Positions 25,341 to 33,824 are shown, numbered from the stretch's first letter. The stretch: 64,000 bases of DNA from Actinomycetota bacterium (GCA_020161795.1 JAIUOR010000022.1:1-64000); one strand, 5' to 3'. Notes: generated from the sequence alone by a model not told the origin. Numbers and translations are program-made.

Positions 25341-27290
25341 ATGTCGGAATCGGTCGCTGATCAACCCCAGGCCGCGATGGCCGAGTGTTCACTGGTGATG
25401 AAGGGCGGTATCACCTCGGGGGTGGTGTACCCCCAGGCGGTCACCGAACTGGCGGCGCGCTACCGCTTCCGGCGCATCGGCGGCTCCTCGGCCGGGGCGA
25501 TCGCGGCGGTGCTCGCGGCCGCGGCCGAGTACCACCGCGGCCGGACCAGCACCCGGCCCGACCCGGGACGGACGGAGCCAACCGGGCTGTCGGCTCCGTC
25601 CGTCCCCGCCCCCAGTGACTCCTGGGATCCGGATGCGATCGGCTTCGAGCGACTGCGCCGGCTCCCCTACCACCTGCAGACCCAGCTGCCGCTGCTCTTC
25701 ACGCCATCCGCGGTCACCCGGGGGGCGTTCGGCTTCCTGACCGCCTGGATCGAACCGGAGTGGTCGAAGGCCAAGCGGATCGGCGTCTCGCTGGGACGGC
25801 TGGTGCGCTGGGGATGGCTGCCGTTCGGGGTCGTGACCCTGCTGGCGCTCGTCCCGGCCTTCCTGTCGTCGACCGCGCTGGTGCGCGGGCTCCGTCCCGA
25901 GACCTGGTGGCCGGTGATCGGTGCCACCCTGCTCTGGCTGCCGCTCGCGCTCCTCGGAGGTCTACTGGCGGCGGCGCTCGTCCTGGGACGACGAGCCTGG
26001 CGGACGATCAACCGCAACGGCATGGGCATGGTCAACGGTCACCTCGCCGACGATTCCGACGCGCTCACCGACTGGCTCGCCCGGGAGATCAACCTCACCG
26101 CCGGGCGCGGAACGTCCGACCCCCCGCTCACCTTCGGCGACCTCTGGGGGTCGACCGCCACCGCCGAGTTCCTGAAGGCCTTCACGCGGGGCGACGGCGC
26201 TCAGGCCCGGTTCAACCACCGGGCGTCCTCCATCGCCTGGGCCAAGCTGGATCCCGACCTCGACCTGCGCGTGATGACCACCTGCCTCACCCACCGGCTG
26301 CCCTACAGCTTCCCCTTCTTCGACGACACCTACCTGTTCTGCCCGAGCTGCCTGGCCGACTACTTCCCGTCCGGAGTGGTGCGGACGATGACCGAGCGCT
26401 CCCGGGACGCCGTCGACTCCGGCGAGGCATGGGAGCCGCCGGGCTGCCCGCAGCACGGCACGGCCCTGCGACGCCTCCCGTTCGCCCCGCACATCCCGGT
26501 GGTGGTGGCGGCCCGGCTGAGCCTCAGCTTCCCCGTGTTGATCAGCGCCGTCCCGCTGTACTTCCAGGACTTCTTCAAGCGACGCGACCACGCTGCTTCG
26601 GTGCCGGTCGTCACCGCCTGGTTCTCCGACGGCGGCATCACCAGCAACTTCCCGATGCAGTTCTTCGACGCCTGGCTGCCGAACCGTCCCACCTTCGGGA
26701 TCAACCTGGCCGACTTCGAGGCCGACTACGACGACCAGGCGGTCACCCTGCCGGTCGCGACCAAGCGGGCGCGGCTCGTGGAGACCCCGATTCACGGCGC
26801 GCTCAGCCTGCTCAAGACCATCTTCCACACCATGCAGGACTGGCCCGACCGGCTTCAGATGGATTCGCCCGGTTTCAAGGACCGGATCGCCACGGTTCGC
26901 ACCGCCGACGGCGAAGGCGGCCTGCATCTGGCGATGAAGCCGGAGACCATCGCGGCGCTGAGCGCGAAGGGAGCCCTGGCCGGCCAGAAGTTGCGCGACG
27001 ACTTCGACTTCGAACTGCATCGCTGGCTCCGGTTCCGGATCGCCATGAACGGGCTCAGCCTCGCGCTCGCCCGGTTCGGCACGAATCTGCCCGACTTCGA
27101 GGCCAACGTGCCAGAGCCGTGGGCGCGTCCCACCTACCAGTTCCGCGCGAGCCGGGAGGCCCGGGTGCGGCAGGACGGGCGCGACCTCGCTGCCCTCGCC
27201 GCGGCCTGGGAGGCGGATGGCTGGCCGGCGAACCGCGATCAGCCCCCACGCCCGGAGCCGGTGCTGCGCTTCGGCCCCGGTAGCCACTAG
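25341..27290 (+). CDS. patatin-like phospholipase family protein
   Basis: A 649-aa protein. The N-terminal patatin motifs are present: oxyanion loop MKGGITSGVVYP (about 19-30), nucleophile GGSSAGA (Ser about 49) and, far downstream, the catalytic Asp in SDGGITSNFP (about 430-440). Two hydrophobic segments between about 155 and 220 (GWLPFGVVTLLALVPAFL, LLWLPLALLGGLLAAALVLG) suggest membrane attachment. A CPSC motif near 335 may bind metal. The ATG follows GGGAGGTTCCC. It is divergent from the Nudix gene and no toxin-like partner is adjacent, so a lipid-turnover or effector role cannot be decided. Confidence 0.85.
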   Translation: MSESVADQPQAAMAECSLVMKGGITSGVVYPQAVTELAARYRFRRIGGSSAGAIAAVLAAAAEYHRGRTSTRPDPGRTEPTGLSAPSVPAPSDSWDPDAIGFERLRRLPYHLQTQLPLLFTPSAVTRGAFGFLTAWIEPEWSKAKRIGVSLGRLVRWGWLPFGVVTLLALVPAFLSSTALVRGLRPETWWPVIGATLLWLPLALLGGLLAAALVLGRRAWRTINRNGMGMVNGHLADDSDALTDWLAREINLTAGRGTSDPPLTFGDLWGSTATAEFLKAFTRGDGAQARFNHRASSIAWAKLDPDLDLRVMTTCLTHRLPYSFPFFDDTYLFCPSCLADYFPSGVVRTMTERSRDAVDSGEAWEPPGCPQHGTALRRLPFAPHIPVVVAARLSLSFPVLISAVPLYFQDFFKRRDHAASVPVVTAWFSDGGITSNFPMQFFDAWLPNRPTFGINLADFEADYDDQAVTLPVATKRARLVETPIHGALSLLKTIFHTMQDWPDRLQMDSPGFKDRIATVRTADGEGGLHLAMKPETIAALSAKGALAGQKLRDDFDFELHRWLRFRIAMNGLSLALARFGTNLPDFEANVPEPWARPTYQFRASREARVRQDGRDLAALAAAWEADGWPANRDQPPRPEPVLRFGPGSH

Positions 27291-27474
27291 CCAAGCGCCG
27301 ATCGGGCGGGGTTACCAGGCCCGGCTTTCCTCTCCGGCGCTGGATTCGCCGATCTCGCGGGGTTACGACCACCCCGGGCGGCGCCGGTAACCCCGCCCCA
27401 TCGGCGCTTGGCTCACGTCGGCGCGGGCCGGCGGCGCGTAACCCCGTCAGATCGGCTAACCCCGTCAGATCGGC
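27290..27474. repeat. palindromic repeat cluster with GGTAACCCC modules
   Basis: A 27-nt arm (27290-27316) is repeated in inverse at 27386-27412 with one mismatch, around 69 nt that hold a further GGGGTTAC copy. Just beyond, an 18-nt unit (TAACCCCGTCAGATCGGC) is repeated in tandem at 27439-27456 and 27457-27474. The left arm begins at the stop codon of the lipase gene. It can form a long hairpin and may act as a terminator. The last 110 nt up to the protease gene show no other feature. Confidence 0.85.
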
Positions 27475-27585
27475 GAACATCCACAGCAACTCCATAGCCG
27501 ATCGGTAGCCGTCGCATGGCTCACGGCGGGGCTGGTCACAGAGTGGGCGCCAAGGGTGGGTCCATCACCTACTTCAGGAGTTCCG

Positions 27586-28644
27586 ATGGCCCATCCAATC
27601 GCCCGTACCGCGGCCGCGCTGTTGGCCGCGCCTGTCCTCGCCCTCGCGTTCGCCATGCCGGCGAGCGCGACCGTCACGGCCGTGCGGTATCGCCCGCCGG
27701 TCAACGGCTGGCACCTCGTCCCGCCCAGCGCCTCCCAAGCCGCCACTCAGACCGCCACCCTCGCCTCGGACAAGGAGTCGACCGGCGTCGTGCTGATCGA
27801 CACCACCGTCGACTACGGCGTGGGCGCGGCCGCCGGCACCGGCCTCGTCCTCACCGCGGACGGGGTCGTGGTGACCAACCATCACGTGGTCGAGGGCAGC
27901 ACCCAGGTCGAGGTGACCGACCCGTCCACCGGGGCGAGCTACACCGCCGACGTGATCGGCTACGACCCGGATACCGATGTCGCGGTATTGCAGCTGGAGG
28001 ATGCCAGCGGGCTGACCACCGTGGCCACCGACACCTCGGCCGTCGCCGAGGGCGACGACGTGACGGCGGTCGGCAACTCCAACGGCGGCGGCGTGTTGAC
28101 CGCGGCATCGGGGGAGATCACCGACACCAGCACCGCCATCGACGTCTCCGGCGACAACGGCAGCGTGGAGCACCTCACCGACCTGATCGAGATCGATGCC
28201 ACGGTCGTGCCCGGCGACTCCGGCGGGGCGCTACTGGACGACGACGGCGAGGTGATCGGTATGAACGTCGCAGCCGCGTCGAACGGCACCACCGGCTACG
28301 CGATCCCGATCAGTTCCGTGCTCGACCTGGCCGACCAGATCCTCTCCGGAGACGACTCCGGCGCGGTCACGCTCGGCTACGGACCGGCGCTGGGTCTGCA
28401 GTTGAGCGCCCGCACCACCGACCTGCTCGTCGTGGGCGTGGTCTCCGGGAGCGCGGCGGACGAGGCCGGCATCACCGCCGGTTCGGTGCTGACAGAGTTC
28501 AACGGCACCTCACTCACCGAGTACTCCGACCTGACCAGGGCATTGGCCAAGCTCTCCCCCGGCGACACCGCGTCCATCAACTGGATCGACTCCACCGGCA
28601 CCCACACCGCCACCGTGACCCTGGGCCGCGCTCCGCTCGCCTGA
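27586..28644 (+). CDS. secreted HtrA-like (S1C) serine protease with PDZ domain
   Basis: A 352-aa exported protease. Residues 1-29 are a signal peptide (AAALLAAPVLALAFAMPASA). The trypsin-like domain shows His in VVVTNHHVVEG, Asp in DPDTDVAVLQL and Ser in VVPGDSGGALL. A PDZ domain follows (about 265-352, LGLQLSARTTDLLVVGVVSGSAADEAGI). It is predicted to act outside the membrane in protein quality control or signalling; unlike many HtrA proteins it has no membrane anchor. The ATG at 27586 has AGGAG 5 nt upstream. A perfect 11-bp hairpin follows the gene. Confidence 0.9.
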   Translation: MAHPIARTAAALLAAPVLALAFAMPASATVTAVRYRPPVNGWHLVPPSASQAATQTATLASDKESTGVVLIDTTVDYGVGAAAGTGLVLTADGVVVTNHHVVEGSTQVEVTDPSTGASYTADVIGYDPDTDVAVLQLEDASGLTTVATDTSAVAEGDDVTAVGNSNGGGVLTAASGEITDTSTAIDVSGDNGSVEHLTDLIEIDATVVPGDSGGALLDDDGEVIGMNVAAASNGTTGYAIPISSVLDLADQILSGDDSGAVTLGYGPALGLQLSARTTDLLVVGVVSGSAADEAGITAGSVLTEFNGTSLTEYSDLTRALAKLSPGDTASINWIDSTGTHTATVTLGRAPLA

Positions 28645-28677
28645 GTCACCCCGCCCGGAGCCGAGCCCGATCACCAC

Positions 28678-28705
28678 AGCCTGTCCGGCCACCACCGGAC
28701 AGGCT
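28678..28705 (+). terminator. hairpin after the S1C protease gene
   Basis: AGCCTGTCCGG pairs perfectly with CCGGACAGGCT around a 6-nt loop, 34 nt after the stop codon. No T run follows. Confidence 0.6.
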
Positions 28706-28716
28706 CTCGACCGGTT

Positions 28717-28790
28717 GGGATCCAGAACACCGATGGATCGGCTGGGATCCAGAACATCGATGGATCGACAGGGATCCAGAACATCGACCC
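28717..28790. repeat. 27-nt tandem repeat, about 2.7 units
   Basis: Units beginning GGGATCCAGAACA start at 28717, 28744 and 28771, so the period is 27 nt (nine codons in any frame). Open frames exist through it on both strands, but none has a plausible start or family, so it is treated as non-coding. Confidence 0.8.
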
Positions 28791-28816
28791 AACCGAATCC
28801 AGGCCAGACCTCCCCG

Positions 28817-28885
28817 CAGAAACCGGGTGATACCGGGCCACCGCATGGATAATCCAGCCACGCGAGCCCAATCACGCGGTTTGTG
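28817..28885. repeat. 69-nt palindromic repeat, copy A
   Basis: Begins CAGAAACCGGGTGAT and ends in a slightly altered inverse (ATCACGCGGTTTGTG). An inner pairing of CCACCGC-type and GCG-type segments surrounds TGGAT. It is homologous to copy B at 28961-29030. Confidence 0.8.
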
Positions 28886-28960
28886 CTGAGGAGGGGCGGA
28901 GCGCGATCCCTGAAGCGGTGGGGCGGGCGAGCGAGCCGGGGCGCCATACAGAAAGCCATA

Positions 28961-29030
28961 CAGAAACCGGGTGATTCCGAGCCACCGCGTGGATAAATCC
29001 AGGCACGCGGGCCAGATCACCCGGTTTCTG
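28961..29030. repeat. 70-nt palindromic repeat, copy B (15-bp perfect arms)
   Basis: CAGAAACCGGGTGAT (28961-28975) is exactly inverted at 29016-29030. It lies 6 nt from the left end of the IS element. Between copies A and B (28886-28960) there is no gene, only a short CATACAGAAA direct repeat. Confidence 0.85.
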
Positions 29031-29083
29031 CGCGTTTGAATCGCCCCGGGTCTGATGGAGGCTCTCAATCCTGGGAAGGGATG

Positions 29084-29413
29084 ATGGCAGTCATGGGTGC
29101 ACCGAGGAAGTACAGCGTTGAGTTGCAGCAGCGGGCGACGCGGATGGCGTTGGACGCGAGGCGGGATCCGGAGTTGTCGCGGGGTGCGATCAAGCGGGTC
29201 TCGGATCAGTTGGGGGTGCATCCGGAGGCGTTGCGGAACTGGGTGCGCCAGGCAGAGATCGATGACGGGGTCCGACCTGGGGTGACGAGTGAGGACACGG
29301 CCCGGATCGTGGAGTTGGAGCGGGAGAACCGTGAGTTGCGGCGGGCGAACGAGATCTTGAAGACGTCGGCAGCGTTTTTCGCGGCCGCGGAGCTCGACCG
29401 CAGGATCAAGTAG
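29084..29413 (+). CDS. IS3-family transposase OrfA
   Basis: A 109-aa DNA-binding subunit: helix-turn-helix (RKYSVELQQRATRMALDAR, RVSDQLGVHPEALRNWVRQAEID) followed by a leucine-rich coiled coil (ARIVELERENRELRRANEILKTSAAFFAAAEL), as usual in IS3 OrfA. Several ATGs are possible (29081, 29084, 29093) behind AAGGG at 29076-29080. The orfB frame begins in an overlapping register near the end, so a fused product by programmed frameshifting would be the norm for the family. Confidence 0.87.
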   Translation: MAVMGAPRKYSVELQQRATRMALDARRDPELSRGAIKRVSDQLGVHPEALRNWVRQAEIDDGVRPGVTSEDTARIVELERENRELRRANEILKTSAAFFAAAELDRRIK

Positions 29414-29433
29414 GCCGCCCGGTTCCGGTCGCG

Positions 29434-30415
29434 GTGGTGGTCGACTACATCGACGCCCACCGTGACCGGGTCGTGGCGGGCCGCCCGCTCGGGGTCGAGC
29501 CGATCTGTGAGGTCCTGACCGAGTCAGGAGTCCGGATCGCCCCGAGCACCTACTACGCCGCCAGGAACCGGCAGCCGTCCGCGCGCGCGGTCCGTGACGC
29601 CGAGTTGGTGGAGGACATCAAGACCGCCCACAAGGCGAACTTGGGTGTCTATGGGGCCAGGAAGATCCATGCCGTGCTGAACCGCGGGGGCGTCAGCGTG
29701 GCCCGTTGTACGGTCGAGCGGCTGATGAGGGCTGAGGGGCTGCGTGGGATACCACGGGAGAAGACCCGCAGGACCACCCTGGGCGACGGCGCCGAGACCG
29801 AGCGGCCCGAGGACCTGGTGAAGCGCGCGTTCATCGCGACCGGACCCAACCAACTGTGGGTGGCCGATCTGACCTATGTCCGGACCCATGCCGGCTGGAC
29901 CTACGTGGCGTTCGTCCTGGATGTGTTCTCCCGGATGGTCGTCGGCTGGCAGGTGTCCACCAGCCTGCGCACCGACCTGGCCCTGGACGCCCTCGACATG
30001 GGCCTGTGGGCCCGCGGCCGGGCCGGCCAGGACGTCACCGGCCTCATCCACCACAGCGACCGAGGAGTGTCAGTATCGAGCGATTCGCTACACCGAACGA
30101 CTCGCCGAAGCCGACGCTGTCGCCTCGGTCGGTTCCAAGGGCGACAGCTACGACAACGCCATGGCCGAAGCACTGAACTCACTGTTCAAAGCCGAGTGCA
30201 TCCGCAACCCCGCGATGCGACCGGCAGGCGGCTGGAAGAACGTCGCCGACGTCGAGATCGCGGTCGCCGAATACATCGACTGGTACAACCACCGCCGCCT
30301 CCACGGCGAACTCAGGCACCTGCCACCAGCCGAATACGAGGCCACCTACTGGGCAACCCAGCCCGACCGGCACTACCGTAAGAACCCGATCCTCACCGAG
30401 GCCGGAACCAACTAA
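29434..30415 (+). pseudogene. IS3-family transposase OrfB, frameshifted
   Basis: The DDE integrase part is in two frames. The first half runs from about 29434 (HTH_21-like EPICEVL and YGARKIHAVL, integrase WVADLTYV with the first Asp, and IHHSDRG with the second Asp). At about 30065-30072 one extra base shifts the frame. The rest (QYRAIRYTERLAEA, NSLFKAE with the catalytic Glu, WYNHRRLHGEL) continues in another frame to the TAA at 30413-30415. The indel separates the catalytic Glu from the two Asp residues, so this copy should be unable to transpose unless helped by another. A sequencing error cannot be excluded. Confidence 0.85.
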
Positions 30416-30445
30416 ACAAGCCTCCATCAGACCCGGGGCGATTCA

Positions 30446-30679
30446 CGTTAGTGGCCCGCGGTTGATGTCGTGGTGGAAGCAAGACCGGCGTCCTGCCGAC
30501 CTCCTTGGCGGTCACTCGCCAGCGACCTTTGCCACGCCCATGACAACGACAAGGCCGGCGACACCGGGCGAAATGTGGAATCCGTTGGGGCAGCACAACC
30601 GCCTCACAGGAACCTCAAAGACTCCACTGGCTGGATAGAGCCAGACCAGAACACAACCGGTCTTTGAAGGAGAATCGAC
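30446..30679. other. non-coding stretch between the IS element and the DUF4956 gene
   Basis: No gene recognised in either strand. The last part supplies a GAAGGAG ribosome site (30667-30673) for the DUF4956 gene. A promoter for the DUF4956/VTC operon is expected here but no clear -10/-35 pair was found. Confidence 0.5.
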
Positions 30680-31291
30680 ATGACGACCATCGCGCTCATC
30701 GCGGCCAACCTGATCGCCATCACCCTGCTCACCTTCGGCCTGTACTTCCGTCGCCATCGCCGGCGCGACCTGGTGGTCGCCTTCCTGGGCGTGAACGTCG
30801 GAGTGATGGCGGTGGCACTGGTGCTCGGCGCCGCCACCTCCACCAGCCTGGGGCTGGGCCTGGGCCTGTTCGGGGTGCTGTCGATCATCCGGCTGCGTTC
30901 CACCGAGATCAGCCAGCGGGAGGTGGCCTACTACTTCGCGGCTCTCGCGCTCGGCCTGATCGCCGGTATCGGCACCGACCTGCTGGTCGCCGGTGGGCTG
31001 ATGGCGATGATCGTCGGCGCGCTGTGGGCCGGGGACCATCCGGCGCTGCTGAGCCGCACCCGCCAGCAGGTGATCACCCTCGATCGGGCGATCACGGACG
31101 AGGCCGAACTCCGCAGTGAACTGACCTCGCTGCTCGGCGGCCCGATCGACCAGGTCACCGTGACCCAGCTCGACCTGGTGCGCGACCTCACCGTGGTGGA
31201 CGTCCGGTACCGCCGGCCGCAGCGTTCGGACGCGACTCTGCCGGGACGCCCAAAGACCCACACCCGGGAGCTTCAGGAAGCGAGCCGATGA
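30680..31291 (+). CDS. DUF4956 membrane protein
   Basis: A 203-aa protein with about four to five membrane segments in the first 120 residues (ALIAANLIAITLLTFGLYF, DLVVAFLGVNVGVMAVALVLG, GLGLGLGLFGVLSII, LALGLIAGIGTDLLVAGGLMAMIVGAL) and a soluble C-terminal domain. The conserved FGVLSIIRLRSTEISQREVAYYFAALALGL centre identifies DUF4956. Such proteins are typically encoded next to VTC-domain polymerases and secreted CotH or carbohydrate-binding proteins, as here. The function is unknown; a role in polyphosphate handling at the membrane is inferred. Its stop overlaps the next start by 4 nt. Confidence 0.87.
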   Translation: MTTIALIAANLIAITLLTFGLYFRRHRRRDLVVAFLGVNVGVMAVALVLGAATSTSLGLGLGLFGVLSIIRLRSTEISQREVAYYFAALALGLIAGIGTDLLVAGGLMAMIVGALWAGDHPALLSRTRQQVITLDRAITDEAELRSELTSLLGGPIDQVTVTQLDLVRDLTVVDVRYRRPQRSDATLPGRPKTHTRELQEASR

Positions 31292-32223
31292 TGACCACCC
31301 TGCCCGTCGACCGCTTCGCACCGATCACCCTGCCCGAGCTGCTGGCCGGGGCCGAACTGCTCACCCGGTTCGACCGCAAGTACCTGCTGGATCGCCAGCA
31401 GGCTGAGGCCCTGCTGCAGGAATTCGACCCACATACTCGCGCGCTGACGATCGACGGACGCCGGCGCTTCCGGTACGAGTCGGTCTACTTCGACACCCCC
31501 GATCTGCTCAGCTACCGGCAGGCGGCCCACGCCCGTCGCCACCGCTTCAAGGTGCGCACCCGGAGCTATCTCGATTCGGGCCTGGCTTTCCTGGAGGTGA
31601 AGGTGCGCGGCGACCGCGAGATCACCGTGAAAGACCGGATCGGCCATGAGTTCGACACCCGCGACCAGCTCACCGACGCCGGCCGTGACCACGTCGAGGA
31701 CACCCTCGACCGCCGAGGGATGGACGGTTCGGCCGCCCAGCAACTCCGCCCCACCCTGATCACCCGCTACGAACGAACCACCCTGGTTCCGCCGGAACCC
31801 GGCGTCCGGGTGACCATCGACACCGGCCTCACCTGGCAGGACGTCTCGCCGGCCTCGACAGAGAAGCCCGGCGATGGCGTGCACTTTCTGCCAAATACCG
31901 CCTCCGGCCGGCAGATACGGCAGGCAGAGCGACTATGTGGCAGAAACTGCCCGGATTGCGCTGCAGTTGAGCCGGGAACTCGGACCCACGCCGCCGGCGA
32001 GCACGCTCTCGCGCTAGCCGATCTCGTGATCGTCGAGACCAAGTCGGGCGCTCGCCCGTCGGCCGTCGACCGCCTGCTGTGGCGGAGCGGTCAGCGGCCA
32101 GCCTCCGTCAGCAAGTACGGCACCGGCCTGGCCGCCCTGCGCGGCGAACTGCCGGCCAACAAATGGGCGCGGATCCTGCGCCACCACTTCCACACCACCG
32201 AGGAGCTCCCATGCGCCGCCTGA
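31288..32223 (+). CDS. VTC-domain polyphosphate polymerase-like protein carrying a palindromic-element insertion
   Basis: A 311-aa cytosolic protein with the VTC fold (polyphosphate polymerase of the triphosphate-tunnel superfamily): RFDRKYLLDRQQ, RYESVYFDTPDLLSY, RRHRFKVRTRSYLDSGLAFLEVKV, LRPTLITRYERT and VIVETKSG provide the basic and acidic tunnel residues. Between RVTIDTGLTW and the VETKSG strand there is an unusual loop of about 50 residues; 24 of these codons (31879-31950) are a copy of the palindromic repeat found at 14152-14226, inserted in frame. The core motifs on both sides are intact, so the protein may still be active. It overlaps both neighbours and belongs to the DUF4956 operon. 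Confidence 0.85.
   Translation: MMTTLPVDRFAPITLPELLAGAELLTRFDRKYLLDRQQAEALLQEFDPHTRALTIDGRRRFRYESVYFDTPDLLSYRQAAHARRHRFKVRTRSYLDSGLAFLEVKVRGDREITVKDRIGHEFDTRDQLTDAGRDHVEDTLDRRGMDGSAAQQLRPTLITRYERTTLVPPEPGVRVTIDTGLTWQDVSPASTEKPGDGVHFLPNTASGRQIRQAERLCGRNCPDCAAVEPGTRTHAAGEHALALADLVIVETKSGARPSAVDRLLWRSGQRPASVSKYGTGLAALRGELPANKWARILRHHFHTTEELPCAA
31879..31950. repeat. palindromic element, copy 2, in frame inside the VTC gene
   Basis: The left end GTGCACTTTCTGCCAAATA (31879-31897) is identical to copy 1; the right end (31933-31950) matches CTATTTGGCAGAAAGTGC with two changes. The core keeps CCGCCTCCG and CGGCAGGC. The length is exactly 72 nt (24 codons) without a stop in the VTC frame. Confidence 0.87.
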
Positions 32224-33764
32224 AGACCGTCCTGGCCGGACTGGCCGCCGTCGCCGTCCTGGCGGGTTGCAGCGTGCTGCCGACGACGGCCGCCACCAGC
32301 GACACCACGAACCCCGCGACGACCAGCACCGCCACGAGCGGCGTCACCGCCGCCGAGGTGCTGGCGGCGAACGAGGATGCCACCACCGTGAACGACGACG
32401 AATGGTCGCTGGACGACGCCGTCGACATCACCCTGACCGGCTCGACCGCCACCACCGACGCCGACGGGGTGGGCGTGGAGGGCAACACCGTCACCATCAC
32501 CGCCGCCGGGGTCTATCGGCTCTCCGGCGCGCTGGCCGGTCAGGTAGTGGTGGACGCACCGGAGGACGCCCTGGTCGTCCTGGTGCTGGACGGCGCCGAG
32601 ATCGCCAGCGACACCACCGCTGCGATCGCCGTGCTGAACGCCGACGACGTCGGCATCTACCTGGTGGACGGCACCAGCAACACCCTCTCCGACACCTCCA
32701 GCTACGGCGAGGACTCCGACGTCAACGCCGCCCTGTTCAGCGAGGAGGATCTGACCATCAGCGGCACCGGCTCGCTGACGGTGACCGGCAACGGCAACGA
32801 CGGCATCACCAGCGAGGACGACCTGGTCATCCTCTCCGGCACCATCGCGGTCACGGCCGTGGACGACGGGCTCCGCGGCAAGGACTCGCTCACCGTCGAG
32901 GATGGCACCGTCACGGTCGACGCCGGTGGGGACGGCCTCAAATCCGACAACGAGGACGAGGACACCCGCGGCTACCTGGATCTCTCCGGCGGGACGATCA
33001 CCGTCACGGCCGGCGACGACGGACTGGACGCCGAGACCGACATCGTGCTGACCGGCAGCGACGTGACCGTCACCACCGGCGCGGTCGACACCGACGAGGC
33101 CACCTCGAAGGGCGTGGACGCGGGCGCGGTCTTCATCATCGAGGACGGCTCGCTCACCGTCACCGCCTCGGTGGAAGCGGTCGAGGCCGCCACCGTGGTG
33201 ATCGCCGGCGGGACGGTCGACCTGACCGCCAGCGACGACGGCATCAATGCCTCGACCGGTACCGGTGAATCCATGCAGGCCGATGCCGGCGCCTCGCTGG
33301 AGATCTCCGGCGGCACGGTGACCATCGACGCCGAAGGCGACGGTCTGGACTCCAACGGCACACTGCTGATCTCTGGCGGCACGACAACCGTCCACGGGCC
33401 TACTCGCGGCGGGAATGGCGCCATCGACAGCAATGGTGGAATCACCATCACCGGCGGGACGCTGGTGGCCTTCGACACCGGCGACATGTCCGAGGCACCC
33501 GGCACCTCCTCGACTCAGGGCTGGCTGATCGCCCCGGTCTCCGGCAGCGCCGGTGACACGGTCACCATCACCGATGTCTCCGGCACCACGGTGGCCCAGG
33601 TCACCTCGGCCAAGGCGTTCGGCTCGGTCACCTACTCGTCGGCCGAGATCGCGAATGGCGAGAGCTACCAGGTCGCCGCCTCCGCCGGCTCCACCACCGT
33701 CACCGCCGGCGAAGGCGGAATGGGCGGAGGCCCCGGCGGAGGCGGCCCGGGCGGAAACCGCTGA
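32211..33764 (+). CDS. secreted lipoprotein with carbohydrate-binding (DUF4353-type) beta-helix
   Basis: A 517-aa exported protein. The lipoprotein signal ends in VLAGC (Cys about 20), then a Thr/Ala-rich linker. From about 60 to 470 it is built of repeated beta strands such as LTISGTGSLTVTGNGNDGITSEDDLVI, GTVTVDAGGDGLKSDNE and GTITVTAGDDGLDAE, the pattern of DUF4353 carbohydrate-binding domains. The C terminus is glycine-rich (GGMGGGPGGGGPGG). It is rich in Asp and probably Ca-binding. The ATG has GAGGAG upstream and overlaps the VTC gene by 13 nt. Together with DUF4956 and VTC it forms a recurrent trio of unknown biology. Confidence 0.82.
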   Translation: MRRLKTVLAGLAAVAVLAGCSVLPTTAATSDTTNPATTSTATSGVTAAEVLAANEDATTVNDDEWSLDDAVDITLTGSTATTDADGVGVEGNTVTITAAGVYRLSGALAGQVVVDAPEDALVVLVLDGAEIASDTTAAIAVLNADDVGIYLVDGTSNTLSDTSSYGEDSDVNAALFSEEDLTISGTGSLTVTGNGNDGITSEDDLVILSGTIAVTAVDDGLRGKDSLTVEDGTVTVDAGGDGLKSDNEDEDTRGYLDLSGGTITVTAGDDGLDAETDIVLTGSDVTVTTGAVDTDEATSKGVDAGAVFIIEDGSLTVTASVEAVEAATVVIAGGTVDLTASDDGINASTGTGESMQADAGASLEISGGTVTIDAEGDGLDSNGTLLISGGTTTVHGPTRGGNGAIDSNGGITITGGTLVAFDTGDMSEAPGTSSTQGWLIAPVSGSAGDTVTITDVSGTTVAQVTSAKAFGSVTYSSAEIANGESYQVAASAGSTTVTAGEGGMGGGPGGGGPGGNR

Positions 33765-33824
33765 CGGCATGGCAACCACGGCACCTCTCTTGGCTTCCGA
33801 CCCTGGACGCGGGAGGATCGAATC

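Larger units (their letters stand above)
29037..30445 (+). mobile_element. IS3-family insertion sequence
   Basis: A 1409-bp element. Perfect 26-bp terminal inverted repeats lie at 29037-29062 and 30420-30445, beginning TGAATCGCCCCGGG. It is flanked by a 4-bp target duplication CGTT (29033-29036 and 30446-30449). It carries orfA and a frameshifted orfB. Intact ends and target duplication point to a fairly recent insertion, although the transposase reading frame is broken. Confidence 0.92.

Noticed and set aside
28717-28790. CRISPR array
   Set aside because: The 27-nt units are contiguous with no unique spacers.
28681-28960. Protein-coding gene with nine-residue repeats (GIQNIDGST or SMFWIPVDP)
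   Set aside because: No plausible start, ribosome site or family on either strand; the stretch is made of repeats.
29405-29440. orfA/orfB register change counted as a mutation
   Set aside because: IS3 elements normally place orfB in another frame and use programmed frameshifting, so only the break at about 30065-30072 is considered a lesion.
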